NCBI GenBank assembly: GCA_964389095.1 | Contig: CAYMEB010000165.1 | Location: 1 to 10,729, forward strand | Direction of reading: 5' to 3' | Source of the DNA: JABFRJ01 sp964389095 | GTDB lineage: Bacteria; Pseudomonadota; Alphaproteobacteria; Rhizobiales; Hyphomicrobiaceae | Length of the DNA: 10,729 bases | Shown: positions 1 through 6,929 of the stretch, one piece after another | How the letters are laid out: each line of letters opens with the position of its first letter | Numbering within the stretch: position 1 is the stretch's first letter | The notes under the pieces: generated by a model | Database searches by the model: none | What the model saw: only the letters and a program-made list of their open reading frames with translations | What the model was told of the DNA's origin: nothing | Program-made: the position numbers and the translations under genes

Positions 1-1
1 G

Positions 2-1906
2 CCATGGCCACTCGCCCTCGGGCAGCGCGTGCTCGCGCTGCAGCAGTCGATCCCGGTGCAGGACCGCGTCGTGCTCGTGCCGGACGAGGCGACCTTCCTC
101 GACGAGATCGGCCGATGGTCCCCCGCGGGTCGCTGGCCGGTGCTGATCGAGGACCCGGTGCACGCTTCCATGTTCATCCGCGCCTTCGCGCCGAAGCAGG
201 TGGTCCGTCGCAACGATCGTGTCCCGCCACCTGCAGATGCCGACGCACTGCGCCGGACGCTGGATGCGGCAGTCACGCGCGCGCTTGGTGGGGATCCTGC
301 TCGGCTGACACCGCTTCAGGCGCTGCAGTCGCGCGAGATCGCGCCGCTCGGTCTGGCCGCGTACTCGGCCAAGGATCCCGCGTACGTGGCCGCCGCCGCA
401 CTTGCCATCGGACGCGGACTCGTGCCTGTGCCGCTGGAGGGCGACTTCGGGGCGCCGAACGACCAGCTTGACTCGGGGCGTTTCGCGTCGCTCGACCGTG
501 CCGTGCTCGAGGCGTTCAGTGCCACGCAGATTCCGTTTGCACAGATGGGCGATGCGCTCGACGCGCTCGTGATCTGCCGCGACGTGGCGCATGCGACGTC
601 GCTCGACCTGTCGATCACCCGGGTGCCGACGGCACAAGGCATGCCGCCGATCAAGCCGGAGGACCCCTTCGCGGTCACGGATGCGCTGTGTCGCGGCTCC
701 TCCGGCGCGCGCTATGCCGTGTGCGGGGCGATTCACGGCCCACCCGCCCGCGCGGCGTGCATGGCCATGTCCAGCCTCTTCCTTCAGCGGGAGAGCGTGT
801 GGACCATCGACAGTTATCCCACCGGCGAGAAGTGGCTCGACGAGTTTCATGTCGCAGGCCTGGAGCGAGGGCTCGCAGAGGCGGGCTTCTCCGCGCTCGT
901 GCGTTCAGGCGATGAGGCCAACCTCAGCGCCTGGCGTGAGCTTGCGGCGAAGGGCTTCGCCTGCGACCTCCTCCTGCTGAACAGTTCGGGCAACGCCGAC
1001 TTCTTCGACCTGGGGTTGCCCGGCAAGACGCCCGCATCGAGCTGCGGCGCTCCTGGCGACGTTCCCGTGCTGACGCGACCACTGGCGCTGGCGATGGTGC
1101 ACTCCTTCTCGCTGCAGCGGCCCGCCGATCGGGAGACCGTGGGTGGCCGGTGGCTCGACGCCGGGGTCTACGCCTACGCGGGCAGCGTGCACGAGCCGTA
1201 CCTCTTCGCGTTCGTTCCGCCAGCACGCGTGCTCGAGCAGGTCGCCAACGGAGTGCCGTTCGGGGTGGCGGCACGCGTGTGGGAGGGACCGTTCGGCCTC
1301 CCGTGGCGCATCACGATGCTCGGCGACCCCCTCATGCCCTGCGTCGCGCCGAGAGGGCTTCCTCCGAATCCGCGCGTGAAGGCCACGCCGATGCTGCCTG
1401 GCGAGGAGGATGCGATCGGGCAGTGCCGAGTGCTGCTTGCGCGCTGCAAGGACGACACGAAGGGTGACGCCACGCTCGCTGCCATGAAGGCACTTGCCGC
1501 TGTGGGACAGGATCGTCTGGCGGCACAACTCTGGAAGATCGCGGCCGGACAACCATGGGCAGCGCGCGTCGCGCCCGCTGCGCTCGAATCCCTGCATGCG
1601 CAGCGGGATGCGGATGGCTTTCTCAAGGCCTATGGGCTGTCCGCCAATCCCACGCCGCGGCAGCGGGACATGCTGTGGCAACTGTGCGGTCCGCTGCTCC
1701 CCACGCTGCGCGACGCCGACGCAATCCTGCTGTTCGAGGCGTCCGTTCGTCCGACGTGGCCCAGCAAGGACCTCGAGCGGCTGATCGCCCCAGCGAAGGC
1801 CGCACTCGGCGTCGAGCACGTGCGGGCGCTCGTCGTCAAGGTCCAGAAGTCGACGCGGAATCGCCAGCAGCAGGCTGCGGTGGAGGCGCTGCTGCAGGGG
1901 CTGTAG
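2..1906 (+). CDS. Large envelope-type protein with gingipain-like (C25/TIGR03790-like) C-terminal pattern, 5'-partial
   Basis: The reading frame is open from the left edge, so the gene is probably cut by the window. A GTG at 29 could be a start but has no clear Shine-Dalgarno, and the codons before it (PWPLALGQR) read as ordinary protein. The visible part is about 634 residues, without membrane segments. The block around nt 1094-1340 has the order seen in C25 gingipain-like and TIGR03790-type proteins: a hydrophobic strand plus HSFS, then RWLDAG, GSVHEPYLF, and GDPLMP at nt 1322-1339. The usual Gly-His-Gly and Cys catalytic positions appear as NSSGN (nt 980-994) and VHSF (nt 1097-1108), so protease activity is doubtful. 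The last 150 or so residues look helical and form no domain I recognise. It is convergent with the SGNH hydrolase and overlaps it by 71 bp. That it is a real gene is fairly certain; the family call is from memory of the pattern and tentative. Confidence 0.75.
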   Translation, partial: PWPLALGQRVLALQQSIPVQDRVVLVPDEATFLDEIGRWSPAGRWPVLIEDPVHASMFIRAFAPKQVVRRNDRVPPPADADALRRTLDAAVTRALGGDPARLTPLQALQSREIAPLGLAAYSAKDPAYVAAAALAIGRGLVPVPLEGDFGAPNDQLDSGRFASLDRAVLEAFSATQIPFAQMGDALDALVICRDVAHATSLDLSITRVPTAQGMPPIKPEDPFAVTDALCRGSSGARYAVCGAIHGPPARAACMAMSSLFLQRESVWTIDSYPTGEKWLDEFHVAGLERGLAEAGFSALVRSGDEANLSAWRELAAKGFACDLLLLNSSGNADFFDLGLPGKTPASSCGAPGDVPVLTRPLALAMVHSFSLQRPADRETVGGRWLDAGVYAYAGSVHEPYLFAFVPPARVLEQVANGVPFGVAARVWEGPFGLPWRITMLGDPLMPCVAPRGLPPNPRVKATPMLPGEEDAIGQCRVLLARCKDDTKGDATLAAMKALAAVGQDRLAAQLWKIAAGQPWAARVAPAALESLHAQRDADGFLKAYGLSANPTPRQRDMLWQLCGPLLPTLRDADAILLFEASVRPTWPSKDLERLIAPAKAALGVEHVRALVVKVQKSTRNRQQQAAVEALLQGL

Positions 1907-2774
1907 GCGCGGGCTGCGCCTCCCCACTGAGCCGTTCACGCACCTTCCGCGGGTCCAGCTCGAAGGCCGACGAGCAGGCTCCGGCGGTCTTGGCGTCGGC
2001 CGCCTGCAGGGCCGCAGCGACCACCGTGAGCGTTCCATGGAGGGTGGGATGCAGGCGATCGCGCTGCATCAACGGACCAAGGTCCGCCTCGCACCAGTCT
2101 CGGTTGCAGGCCCGAATCGGCTGACGCTCCAGAGTTCGTCGCACCAGATCACGCAGGTCGAGCATCGCCACGTTCCTTCGCTCCGCGCACCACGCGCCGA
2201 TGCGCGCGTTCAAGCGTGTCAGGCACTCGGCATCGGGAACCATGGACTCCGTGAGCATGCCGCCGTCGACGGCGCAGTGCATGTCGGGCAGGTCGCCGAG
2301 CACGATGGGAACGCCCGTGTCCACCAGGGGCTGGAGCGTCTTGAGCGCACGCTCGAGCCGTTCCAGGCGGTCGTCGCATCCGCGGATCGGTCCGCCCTCC
2401 GCACGGCGGCTTCCGTAGCTGCTCCAGAAGAGCCAGTCCACCGCCAGGATCATCGAAGGTCTTGCGGCGAGCGCCTGCTCCACCGAATCCCGTGCCGCCT
2501 TCTCGGGCATCGCGAAGAAGTTGCTGGTGGAGAGCGAGACGACTCGGGTGGCTGCGGGATCCTTCGCGGCGGCACGGAGCAGCGCGGCCATGTTCACCCC
2601 GGTCACGGGACGCGCGCCATCGGGCCGTGTCTGCGCCGCTCGCAGGCGCACACCGAACCCGTCGCTCACGCTCGCGCCGATCACGGCGATGCATCGGGTT
2701 GGAGCGGACGGGTCGCCCGCGGCAGCGAGGCCGACGAGCAGCAGGACGCACCATCGAAGACGTGAGGCGGACAT
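1836..2774 (-). CDS. Secreted SGNH/GDSL-type hydrolase
   Basis: A 312-residue protein, probably an exported esterase or acyl-hydrolase. Residues 1-20 form a signal peptide: a short basic N-terminus (SASRLRW), a hydrophobic core (CVLLLVGLAAA), and a likely cleavage site near A19/G20. The SGNH block I is G33-A-S-V-S-D-G39, with S35 as the probable nucleophile. The block V Asp-x-x-His pair is D239-R-L-H242, followed by P-T-L-H-G. Blocks II and III (Gly/Asn) are not clear. The core holds Cys residues (166, 184, 196, 223, 228) that could form disulfides after export. The C-terminal 25 or so residues are a low-complexity Ala/Pro tail, mostly encoded inside the antisense overlap with gene 1. The ATG at 2774 is supported by the signal peptide and by a TAGCAT box 12 nt upstream; no Shine-Dalgarno is present. 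Related sugar O-acetyl esterases exist, but the substrate here is unknown. Confidence 0.8.
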   Translation of the reverse strand: MSASRLRWCVLLLVGLAAAGDPSAPTRCIAVIGASVSDGFGVRLRAAQTRPDGARPVTGVNMAALLRAAAKDPAATRVVSLSTSNFFAMPEKAARDSVEQALAARPSMILAVDWLFWSSYGSRRAEGGPIRGCDDRLERLERALKTLQPLVDTGVPIVLGDLPDMHCAVDGGMLTESMVPDAECLTRLNARIGAWCAERRNVAMLDLRDLVRRTLERQPIRACNRDWCEADLGPLMQRDRLHPTLHGTLTVVAAALQAADAKTAGACSSAFELDPRKVRERLSGEAQPAPTAPAAAPPPQPAAGDSASTSGP

Positions 2775-2780
2775 AGAGGA

Positions 2781-2786
2781 ATGCTA
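2781..2786 (-). promoter_or_regulatory. TAGCAT -10-like box for the SGNH hydrolase
   Basis: On the minus strand TAGCAT fits the TANNNT pattern. Its first T is exactly 12 nt before the ATG at 2774, and six bases (TCCTCT) separate the box from the start. A start site six or seven bases after the box would give a leaderless mRNA, consistent with the absence of a Shine-Dalgarno. I see no good -35 hexamer. Confidence 0.5.
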
Positions 2787-2827
2787 CGCGGGCGTGGGGG
2801 AGAGGCGAGATGGCCGCGTTGGGCAAA

Positions 2828-2837
2828 GGTGATCACC
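2828..2837. repeat. Perfect 10-bp palindrome GGTGATCACC
   Basis: A fully self-complementary decamer lying between two divergent genes, about 54 bp upstream of the SGNH start and 123 bp upstream of the ABC start. It is a possible regulator half-site pair with no known regulator to assign. It is too short to be significant alone. Confidence 0.25.
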
Positions 2838-2944
2838 CACGTTCAGCATCCGTTGTCCCCTTCCGCCAACGGCCCAAGGCCGGATGGGACATCTCTTCGT
2901 GGCGTCGGGGTCGATCCAGACTTAGTCAGCCTGTGTAGGGGCCG

Positions 2945-2950
2945 TATCAT
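2945..2950 (+). promoter_or_regulatory. TATCAT -10-like box for the ABC exporter
   Basis: TATCAT differs from the TATAAT consensus at one base and lies 15 nt before the GTG at 2960, leaving nine bases between box and start. A transcript beginning within the usual distance would have a 5' leader of only about 0-3 nt, which favours GTG 2960 as start. The candidate -35 at 17-18 bp spacing (around 2921-2927, CTTAGTC) is poor. Confidence 0.45.
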
Positions 2951-2959
2951 CGACTGCTC

Positions 2960-4732
2960 GTGCAAGCCTCGAACGAAATGTTAGTGCTGATCTGGAGACT
3001 GTGGGGCCATGTGCGGCCGCTTCGACGCAGGCAGCTCGCGCTCGTGCTTGCGCTGATGGCGCTCGCTTCTCTCGCCGAACTTACCGCCGTGGCCCTGGTG
3101 GTTCCGTTTATGGCGCTGCTCTCCGATCCGGCAAATGCCGCCAATTCCAGTCTGGCCCGCCGCCTGTCTGCTCTGACACACCTCACAGATCCGGTCGAAC
3201 TTTTGCTGGCATTCAGCGGCGTCTTTGTCGCTAGCACGATTTTGGCAGCCGTTGGGCGACTTCTGGTCCTGCATCGGAGCACGAGGCTCTCCTTCGCGAT
3301 CGGATCCGACCTGAATGCCGACATCTATCGCCGTACGCTGCATCAGCCCTATCGAGTGCACATTGCTCGCAACAGCAGTGAGGTGATCGATGGGATCACC
3401 ACAAAGACCTGGGCCGTCCTGTTCAGCACCTTGATGCCGGCATTGCTCATCGTAAGTTCGCTGCTGATGCTTGTGGCATTCCTCGTGCCCCTCCTAGTCG
3501 TCGATCCATGGATCGCACTGGCAGCGTTCGCGGGATTCGGGCTGTCCTATGTGGGAATTGCGTGGTACGCCCGTGGGCATCTCTCCCGCGGAGGAGCCAT
3601 TGCTGCGAAGAAGTCGACCGAAGCAATGCGGGTCCTGCAGGAGGGCCTTGGGGGCATTCGCGACGTCCTGCTTGATGGAACGCAGAACACCTACTGCGAG
3701 GCATACGCGTCGGCGGATCGAGAGCTTCGGAGAGTGCAGGCATCGTTGACCTTCATTGCACAGTCACCGCGATTCATTCTCGAAGCGCTCGGCATGGCCA
3801 TGATCGCAGGGCTCGCGTGCATGCTCGCTCGCCGCCCCGGGGGCTTGACGGAGACACTTCCGGTGCTGGCTCTGCTCGCGCTCGGAGCGCAGCGACTCCT
3901 GCCGGTGCTGCAACAGGCCTACAGCGCCTGGGCCTCGATGAGAGGGGGCGCTGCAGCGCTAAAGGACGCCCTTGATCTTCTAGATCAGCCGCTTGCCGAG
4001 GATGGAGGTCTGCCTGCTCCAGATCCGCTTCGGTTTGAGCGATCGATCGAACTTCGGGGTGTCTCCTTCAGGTACTCCCCGGAGGCGCCCCACGTGCTCC
4101 AAGATATCGATCTGGTGATTCCGCGAGGTGCACGCGTCGGGTTCATCGGCCCCACGGGCAGTGGCAAGAGTACGCTGCTCGACATCGTGATGGGTCTTCT
4201 TGAGCCGTCCGAAGGCGTGCTTGCTGTCGATGGGCTGATCATCGGTTCGGATTCGGTGCGGTCCTGGCAAGTTCACGTGGCGCACGTCCCACAGTCCATC
4301 TTCCTTGCCGATGCGTCGATCTTGGAGAATATCGCACTCGGAGTCCCACTCGACCGCATCGATCCGGATCGAGTGCGTCGTGCGGCGGAGCAGGCGTGCA
4401 TCGACGAGGTCGTGAGGCATTGGACCGGCGGCTACGGCACGAGAGCTGGCGAGCGAGGAGTCCGCCTCTCAGGCGGACAACGTCAGAGGATCGGCATCGC
4501 CCGCGCGCTCTATCGGCGCACCGACGTGATAGTTTTTGACGAGGCGACAAGCGCTCTCGACGGCGAGACTGAGGCGGACGTGATGCAGGCGATCCGGAGT
4601 CTGGGGCGCGAACTCACGGTGCTGATCATCGCGCACCGGCTCTCGACACTCCGTGGCTGCGACATGGTCGTGGAGTTGGGCAGGGACGGCCGAATCGTTC
4701 GTACGCTCCATGGTTCCGAGGTCCCTGCCTGA
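2960..4732 (+). CDS. ABC exporter, fused membrane and ATPase domains (PglK/MsbA-like flippase candidate)
   Basis: A 590-residue half-transporter that would act as a homodimer in the inner membrane. Residues 20-320 form the transmembrane domain, with hydrophobic stretches at about 22-50, 75-100, 155-195 and 270-320. The ATPase follows with every motif intact: Walker A GPTGSGKST (397-405), Q-loop Q445, signature LSGGQ (503-507), Walker B ending D527-E528 (IVFDEATSALD), and H-loop H559 (IAHRLST). Length and domain order match type IV exporters such as MsbA and the lipid-linked oligosaccharide flippase PglK. Beside sugar-nucleotide genes, a glycan flippase role is a reasonable inference, but peptide or lipid export cannot be excluded. 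The GTG at 2960 is chosen because of the promoter box; ATG 2978 (MLVLIWRLW) is a credible alternative that removes six residues. It is convergent with the fusion gene, 46 bp away. Confidence 0.9.
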   Translation: MQASNEMLVLIWRLWGHVRPLRRRQLALVLALMALASLAELTAVALVVPFMALLSDPANAANSSLARRLSALTHLTDPVELLLAFSGVFVASTILAAVGRLLVLHRSTRLSFAIGSDLNADIYRRTLHQPYRVHIARNSSEVIDGITTKTWAVLFSTLMPALLIVSSLLMLVAFLVPLLVVDPWIALAAFAGFGLSYVGIAWYARGHLSRGGAIAAKKSTEAMRVLQEGLGGIRDVLLDGTQNTYCEAYASADRELRRVQASLTFIAQSPRFILEALGMAMIAGLACMLARRPGGLTETLPVLALLALGAQRLLPVLQQAYSAWASMRGGAAALKDALDLLDQPLAEDGGLPAPDPLRFERSIELRGVSFRYSPEAPHVLQDIDLVIPRGARVGFIGPTGSGKSTLLDIVMGLLEPSEGVLAVDGLIIGSDSVRSWQVHVAHVPQSIFLADASILENIALGVPLDRIDPDRVRRAAEQACIDEVVRHWTGGYGTRAGERGVRLSGGQRQRIGIARALYRRTDVIVFDEATSALDGETEADVMQAIRSLGRELTVLIIAHRLSTLRGCDMVVELGRDGRIVRTLHGSEVPA

Positions 4733-4778
4733 CTCCGTATCGGTGTAGAACTGCTCCGAATCAGTCTCCGGACGCCAG
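4733..4778. other. Convergent gap between ABC exporter and fusion gene
   Basis: The 46 bp between two stop codons contain three CTCCG pentamers but no convincing GC-rich hairpin followed by a T-run on either strand. I see no recognisable intrinsic terminator. Confidence 0.4.
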
Positions 4779-6929
4779 TCAGTTGAAGCGTCGAAACACG
4801 GGCTTGATAGCGGGACCTGCAAGTAGCGGCTCAGCTCCCTCCTCGATTCCGCGTGCGACAAGCGGCAGCGCATCGAGCAGAGCCTGTCGCATCGTCTCAA
4901 GCTCGTCCGGTCCATGGCGGTAGGCGATCGTTACCTGTGGCATGAGAACTCCTTGGGCGACCATCTGCTGTAGAAACAACGTCCGCAATGGCTGTGACGG
5001 TCGGCCTTCGGCATCAGTGATCGTCAGGACAGGCTTGCAGGCAGGACCTCCCGCACGAACATGTGGCCAGGTTCCGGATCGGCGAGACGCCTCGTTGAAC
5101 AACTGGATGAATCGAGCTCCGGTTTTCCAGATGTGGCCGCACACGTCAAGCCGCTCCATGAAGTTCACCGTCTCGACGAAGGCGGCTAAGCCGCACATCT
5201 CGGCACCATGAGTCGTTGACAGTAGAAAGACCCGCTCGCGACCCTCGAATTCAATCGATCCGTGCTCCATGACCTCCCTGCGCCCGGCCACGCAGGCCAC
5301 GGAGAAGCCATTGGCCATCGCCTTCCCAAATGTGCTGAGGTCGGGTTCGACATCAAGCAGCGCCTGAGCACCGCCGACGTGCCATCTGAAGCCGGTGATC
5401 ATCTCATCCAGGATCAGAAGCGCGCCGTGATTCCGGCAGAGATCCTGAACTTGATGCAGGAAATTGCGTCCCCCGCAGATGCCGGCACTGCATGGAGCGG
5501 CGCTGCAGCAGCCCGCGAGCAGACCACCGTCCACTGGAGCGGGACAGACCGCGGTCGCCGGCTCAAGCACCACCGCCGCCACTTGACCACGATGGGTCTC
5601 AAGAATCCGCTCAAGACCTGCAGCATCATTGAAGTCGAATAGAAGCGTGTCCTCGCGAACCTTTTCGGGTACGCCTCGCGCGACCGTGGTCGATCCGATG
5701 AACCAGTCGTCGTAGGAGAAGAAAGGATGCTGAGCGCAGCGAAGGATAAGATCCCGGCCCGTGTGGGCACGGGCTAACTTCACGGCCGCCGTCACGGCAG
5801 TGGAACCATTCTTTGTGAACTTCACCATCTCCGCAGACCGAACCTTCGATACGAAGAGTTCGGCGGCCTCCAGTTCGATCATGCTAGGCCGAGTGAGGCC
5901 ATTGCCCGCCCTCATCCCGCGAGCGGCCGCCTCGACGATCGACGGTTCACCGTACCCGATCCCGACGGAGGCCAACCCCATGCCGAAGTCGAGGAAACGC
6001 CGTCCGTCTGGATCGCGCACATACACACCGACTCCATCCTGCAAGATCTCAGGTGCATTCGCGGGAAACTGGTCAAACCCCCGTGAGTAGGTGTGTGCTC
6101 CGCCAGGGATTACTCGGAGCAGTCGCTCGCGCCATCTGTGAGGATCCGAGCCGGATTCGTTTGCGCCCAAGCGCCGCTGCGCGCGGTTGGACTTCGCCTC
6201 GTCGGTCATGTGCATGCCCTCGTTACGCGGGATTCGTCGATTGACGGACTCGATTGCAGGGTTTGAGTCGAGCCACTGTAGCACCTCGACCCAACGGAAG
6301 TCGCGCCGCGGCGCGAAGTGTCGGAATACTGCCTGTACAACGTCGAAATCCTGCCGCTCGTCGACGGTCCACCTTCTGTGTGATAGATCCGTCGCGTGAA
6401 ACACGTTCCATCGTTGGAAAGGAGCGGAGCGCATCCGCAGCGTCACGTGCTCACGCTCAGCGTCGGAGAGAGCCAAGTCCGTGCAGCGTCGGAGCGCCGA
6501 CGCCGTGAACGCCTCCACATCCAGTCCGTCCGGAAACGTCGGGGGATCGATGTTGCTCGCGTAGTCGACGCCGCGTGCCTGGAGAGACGAGACCACTTCG
6601 TCCACGAGCTCAGGGTCAACGATCGGACAGTCTCCGGTGATCCGTACAATGACGTCGGCTCTGGACTGCTCAAGCGCTGTTACGAAGCGTGCTAGTACAT
6701 CCTCTAAAGGACCCCGGACAATAGGAACACCTAACCGCTCAACATGCAGGGCGAGTGGATCGTCGGATGGATCGGTCGAGGTGGCGAGGAGGGTGGAGTG
6801 GACTCTCCGGGCGAGACGCAGCCGGCTGAGCAGTCGCTCGATCATCGGTGCTCCATCAAGGGACATCATCACCTTGCCCGGGAGACGCGAGGAGTTCATG
6901 CGGGCTTGGACCACGGCGATCACGCGCAT
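4779..6929 (-). CDS. Fused SpsF-like cytidylyltransferase / class-III (GSA-aminomutase-like) aminotransferase
   Basis: A 716-residue two-domain cytoplasmic enzyme. Residues 1-235 are an SpsF-type nucleotidyltransferase: QARMNSSRLPGK (8-19) is the nucleotide-binding loop and TGDCP (98-102) the metal-site segment. Residues 262-716 are a PLP fold-type I, class-III aminotransferase resembling glutamate-1-semialdehyde aminomutase: IPGGAHTYSRG (274-284), KNGSTAVTAAVKLAR (373-387), D508 in LDEMITGFRW, and PLP-lysine K536 in TFGKAMANG. The frame is continuous across the linker (236-261). ATG 6929 is preferred over TTG 6944 because it overlaps the reductase stop as TGATG and has GGAG 9 nt upstream. 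A Cys-rich segment (about 466-488, C474, C475, C480, C485) looks like an insertion relative to related aminotransferases. The N-terminal domain should transfer CMP to a sugar acid, and the C-terminal domain should aminate or transaminate a sugar intermediate; the actual substrates are unknown. The aminotransferase domain alone would resemble HemL, but the sugar context argues against a role in haem synthesis. Confidence 0.88.
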   Translation of the reverse strand: MRVIAVVQARMNSSRLPGKVMMSLDGAPMIERLLSRLRLARRVHSTLLATSTDPSDDPLALHVERLGVPIVRGPLEDVLARFVTALEQSRADVIVRITGDCPIVDPELVDEVVSSLQARGVDYASNIDPPTFPDGLDVEAFTASALRRCTDLALSDAEREHVTLRMRSAPFQRWNVFHATDLSHRRWTVDERQDFDVVQAVFRHFAPRRDFRWVEVLQWLDSNPAIESVNRRIPRNEGMHMTDEAKSNRAQRRLGANESGSDPHRWRERLLRVIPGGAHTYSRGFDQFPANAPEILQDGVGVYVRDPDGRRFLDFGMGLASVGIGYGEPSIVEAAARGMRAGNGLTRPSMIELEAAELFVSKVRSAEMVKFTKNGSTAVTAAVKLARAHTGRDLILRCAQHPFFSYDDWFIGSTTVARGVPEKVREDTLLFDFNDAAGLERILETHRGQVAAVVLEPATAVCPAPVDGGLLAGCCSAAPCSAGICGGRNFLHQVQDLCRNHGALLILDEMITGFRWHVGGAQALLDVEPDLSTFGKAMANGFSVACVAGRREVMEHGSIEFEGRERVFLLSTTHGAEMCGLAAFVETVNFMERLDVCGHIWKTGARFIQLFNEASRRSGTWPHVRAGGPACKPVLTITDAEGRPSQPLRTLFLQQMVAQGVLMPQVTIAYRHGPDELETMRQALLDALPLVARGIEEGAEPLLAGPAIKPVFRRFN
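6217..6221 (-). promoter_or_regulatory. Possible internal ribosome-binding site before the aminotransferase domain
   Basis: Within the fusion gene the minus strand reads GAGGG, then seven bases, then ATG (first base 6209, residue M241). This lies exactly in the linker between the two domains, and a start here would yield a 476-residue stand-alone aminotransferase. Spacing and sequence suit a Shine-Dalgarno, but GAG/GGC codons alone could produce it. Confidence 0.3.

Larger units (their letters stand above)
2775..2959. other. Divergent intergenic region between SGNH hydrolase and ABC exporter
   Basis: This 185-bp gap holds no convincing gene. It contains the promoter-like boxes of both flanking genes (TAGCAT on the minus strand, TATCAT on the plus strand). 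It also has a perfect 10-bp palindrome GGTGATCACC at 2828-2837, and a 6-bp inverted repeat CCGTTG/CAACGG at 2850-2855 and 2867-2872 with an 11-nt loop. There is no T-run after the inverted repeat, so it is not an obvious terminator. The palindrome could be an operator, but short palindromes also occur by chance. Confidence 0.5.

Noticed and set aside
29..1906. GTG at 29 as the true start of gene 1.
   Set aside because: The frame is open to the window edge, upstream codons look like protein, and no Shine-Dalgarno or TANNNT box can be placed; a truncated gene is more likely.
905..2038. Long open frame on the minus strand opposite gene 1 (377 codons).
   Set aside because: It lies antisense to a better-supported gene, is Arg/Pro/His-rich, shows no recognisable motif, and also runs into the hydrolase; it is typical of GC-rich antisense frames.
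1555..2124. Plus-strand frame spanning the end of gene 1 (189 codons).
   Set aside because: Arg/Ala-rich shadow overlapping both gene 1 and the hydrolase; no motif.
2037..2765. Plus-strand open frame opposite the SGNH hydrolase (242 codons).
   Set aside because: Antisense to a gene with a signal peptide and SGNH motifs; its composition shows no protein-like pattern.
2850..2872. CCGTTG/CAACGG inverted repeat as an intrinsic terminator.
   Set aside because: The stem is only 6 bp, no T-run follows, and it lies between divergent genes where a terminator is not expected.
4733..4778. Bidirectional terminator in the convergent gap.
   Set aside because: Only repeated CTCCG pentamers are present; no stem followed by a T-run on either strand.
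4779..6209. Aminotransferase domain as HemL of haem biosynthesis.
   Set aside because: The PLP motifs are HemL-like, but fusion to a cytidylyltransferase, coupling to a reductase and pse neighbours indicate a sugar role.
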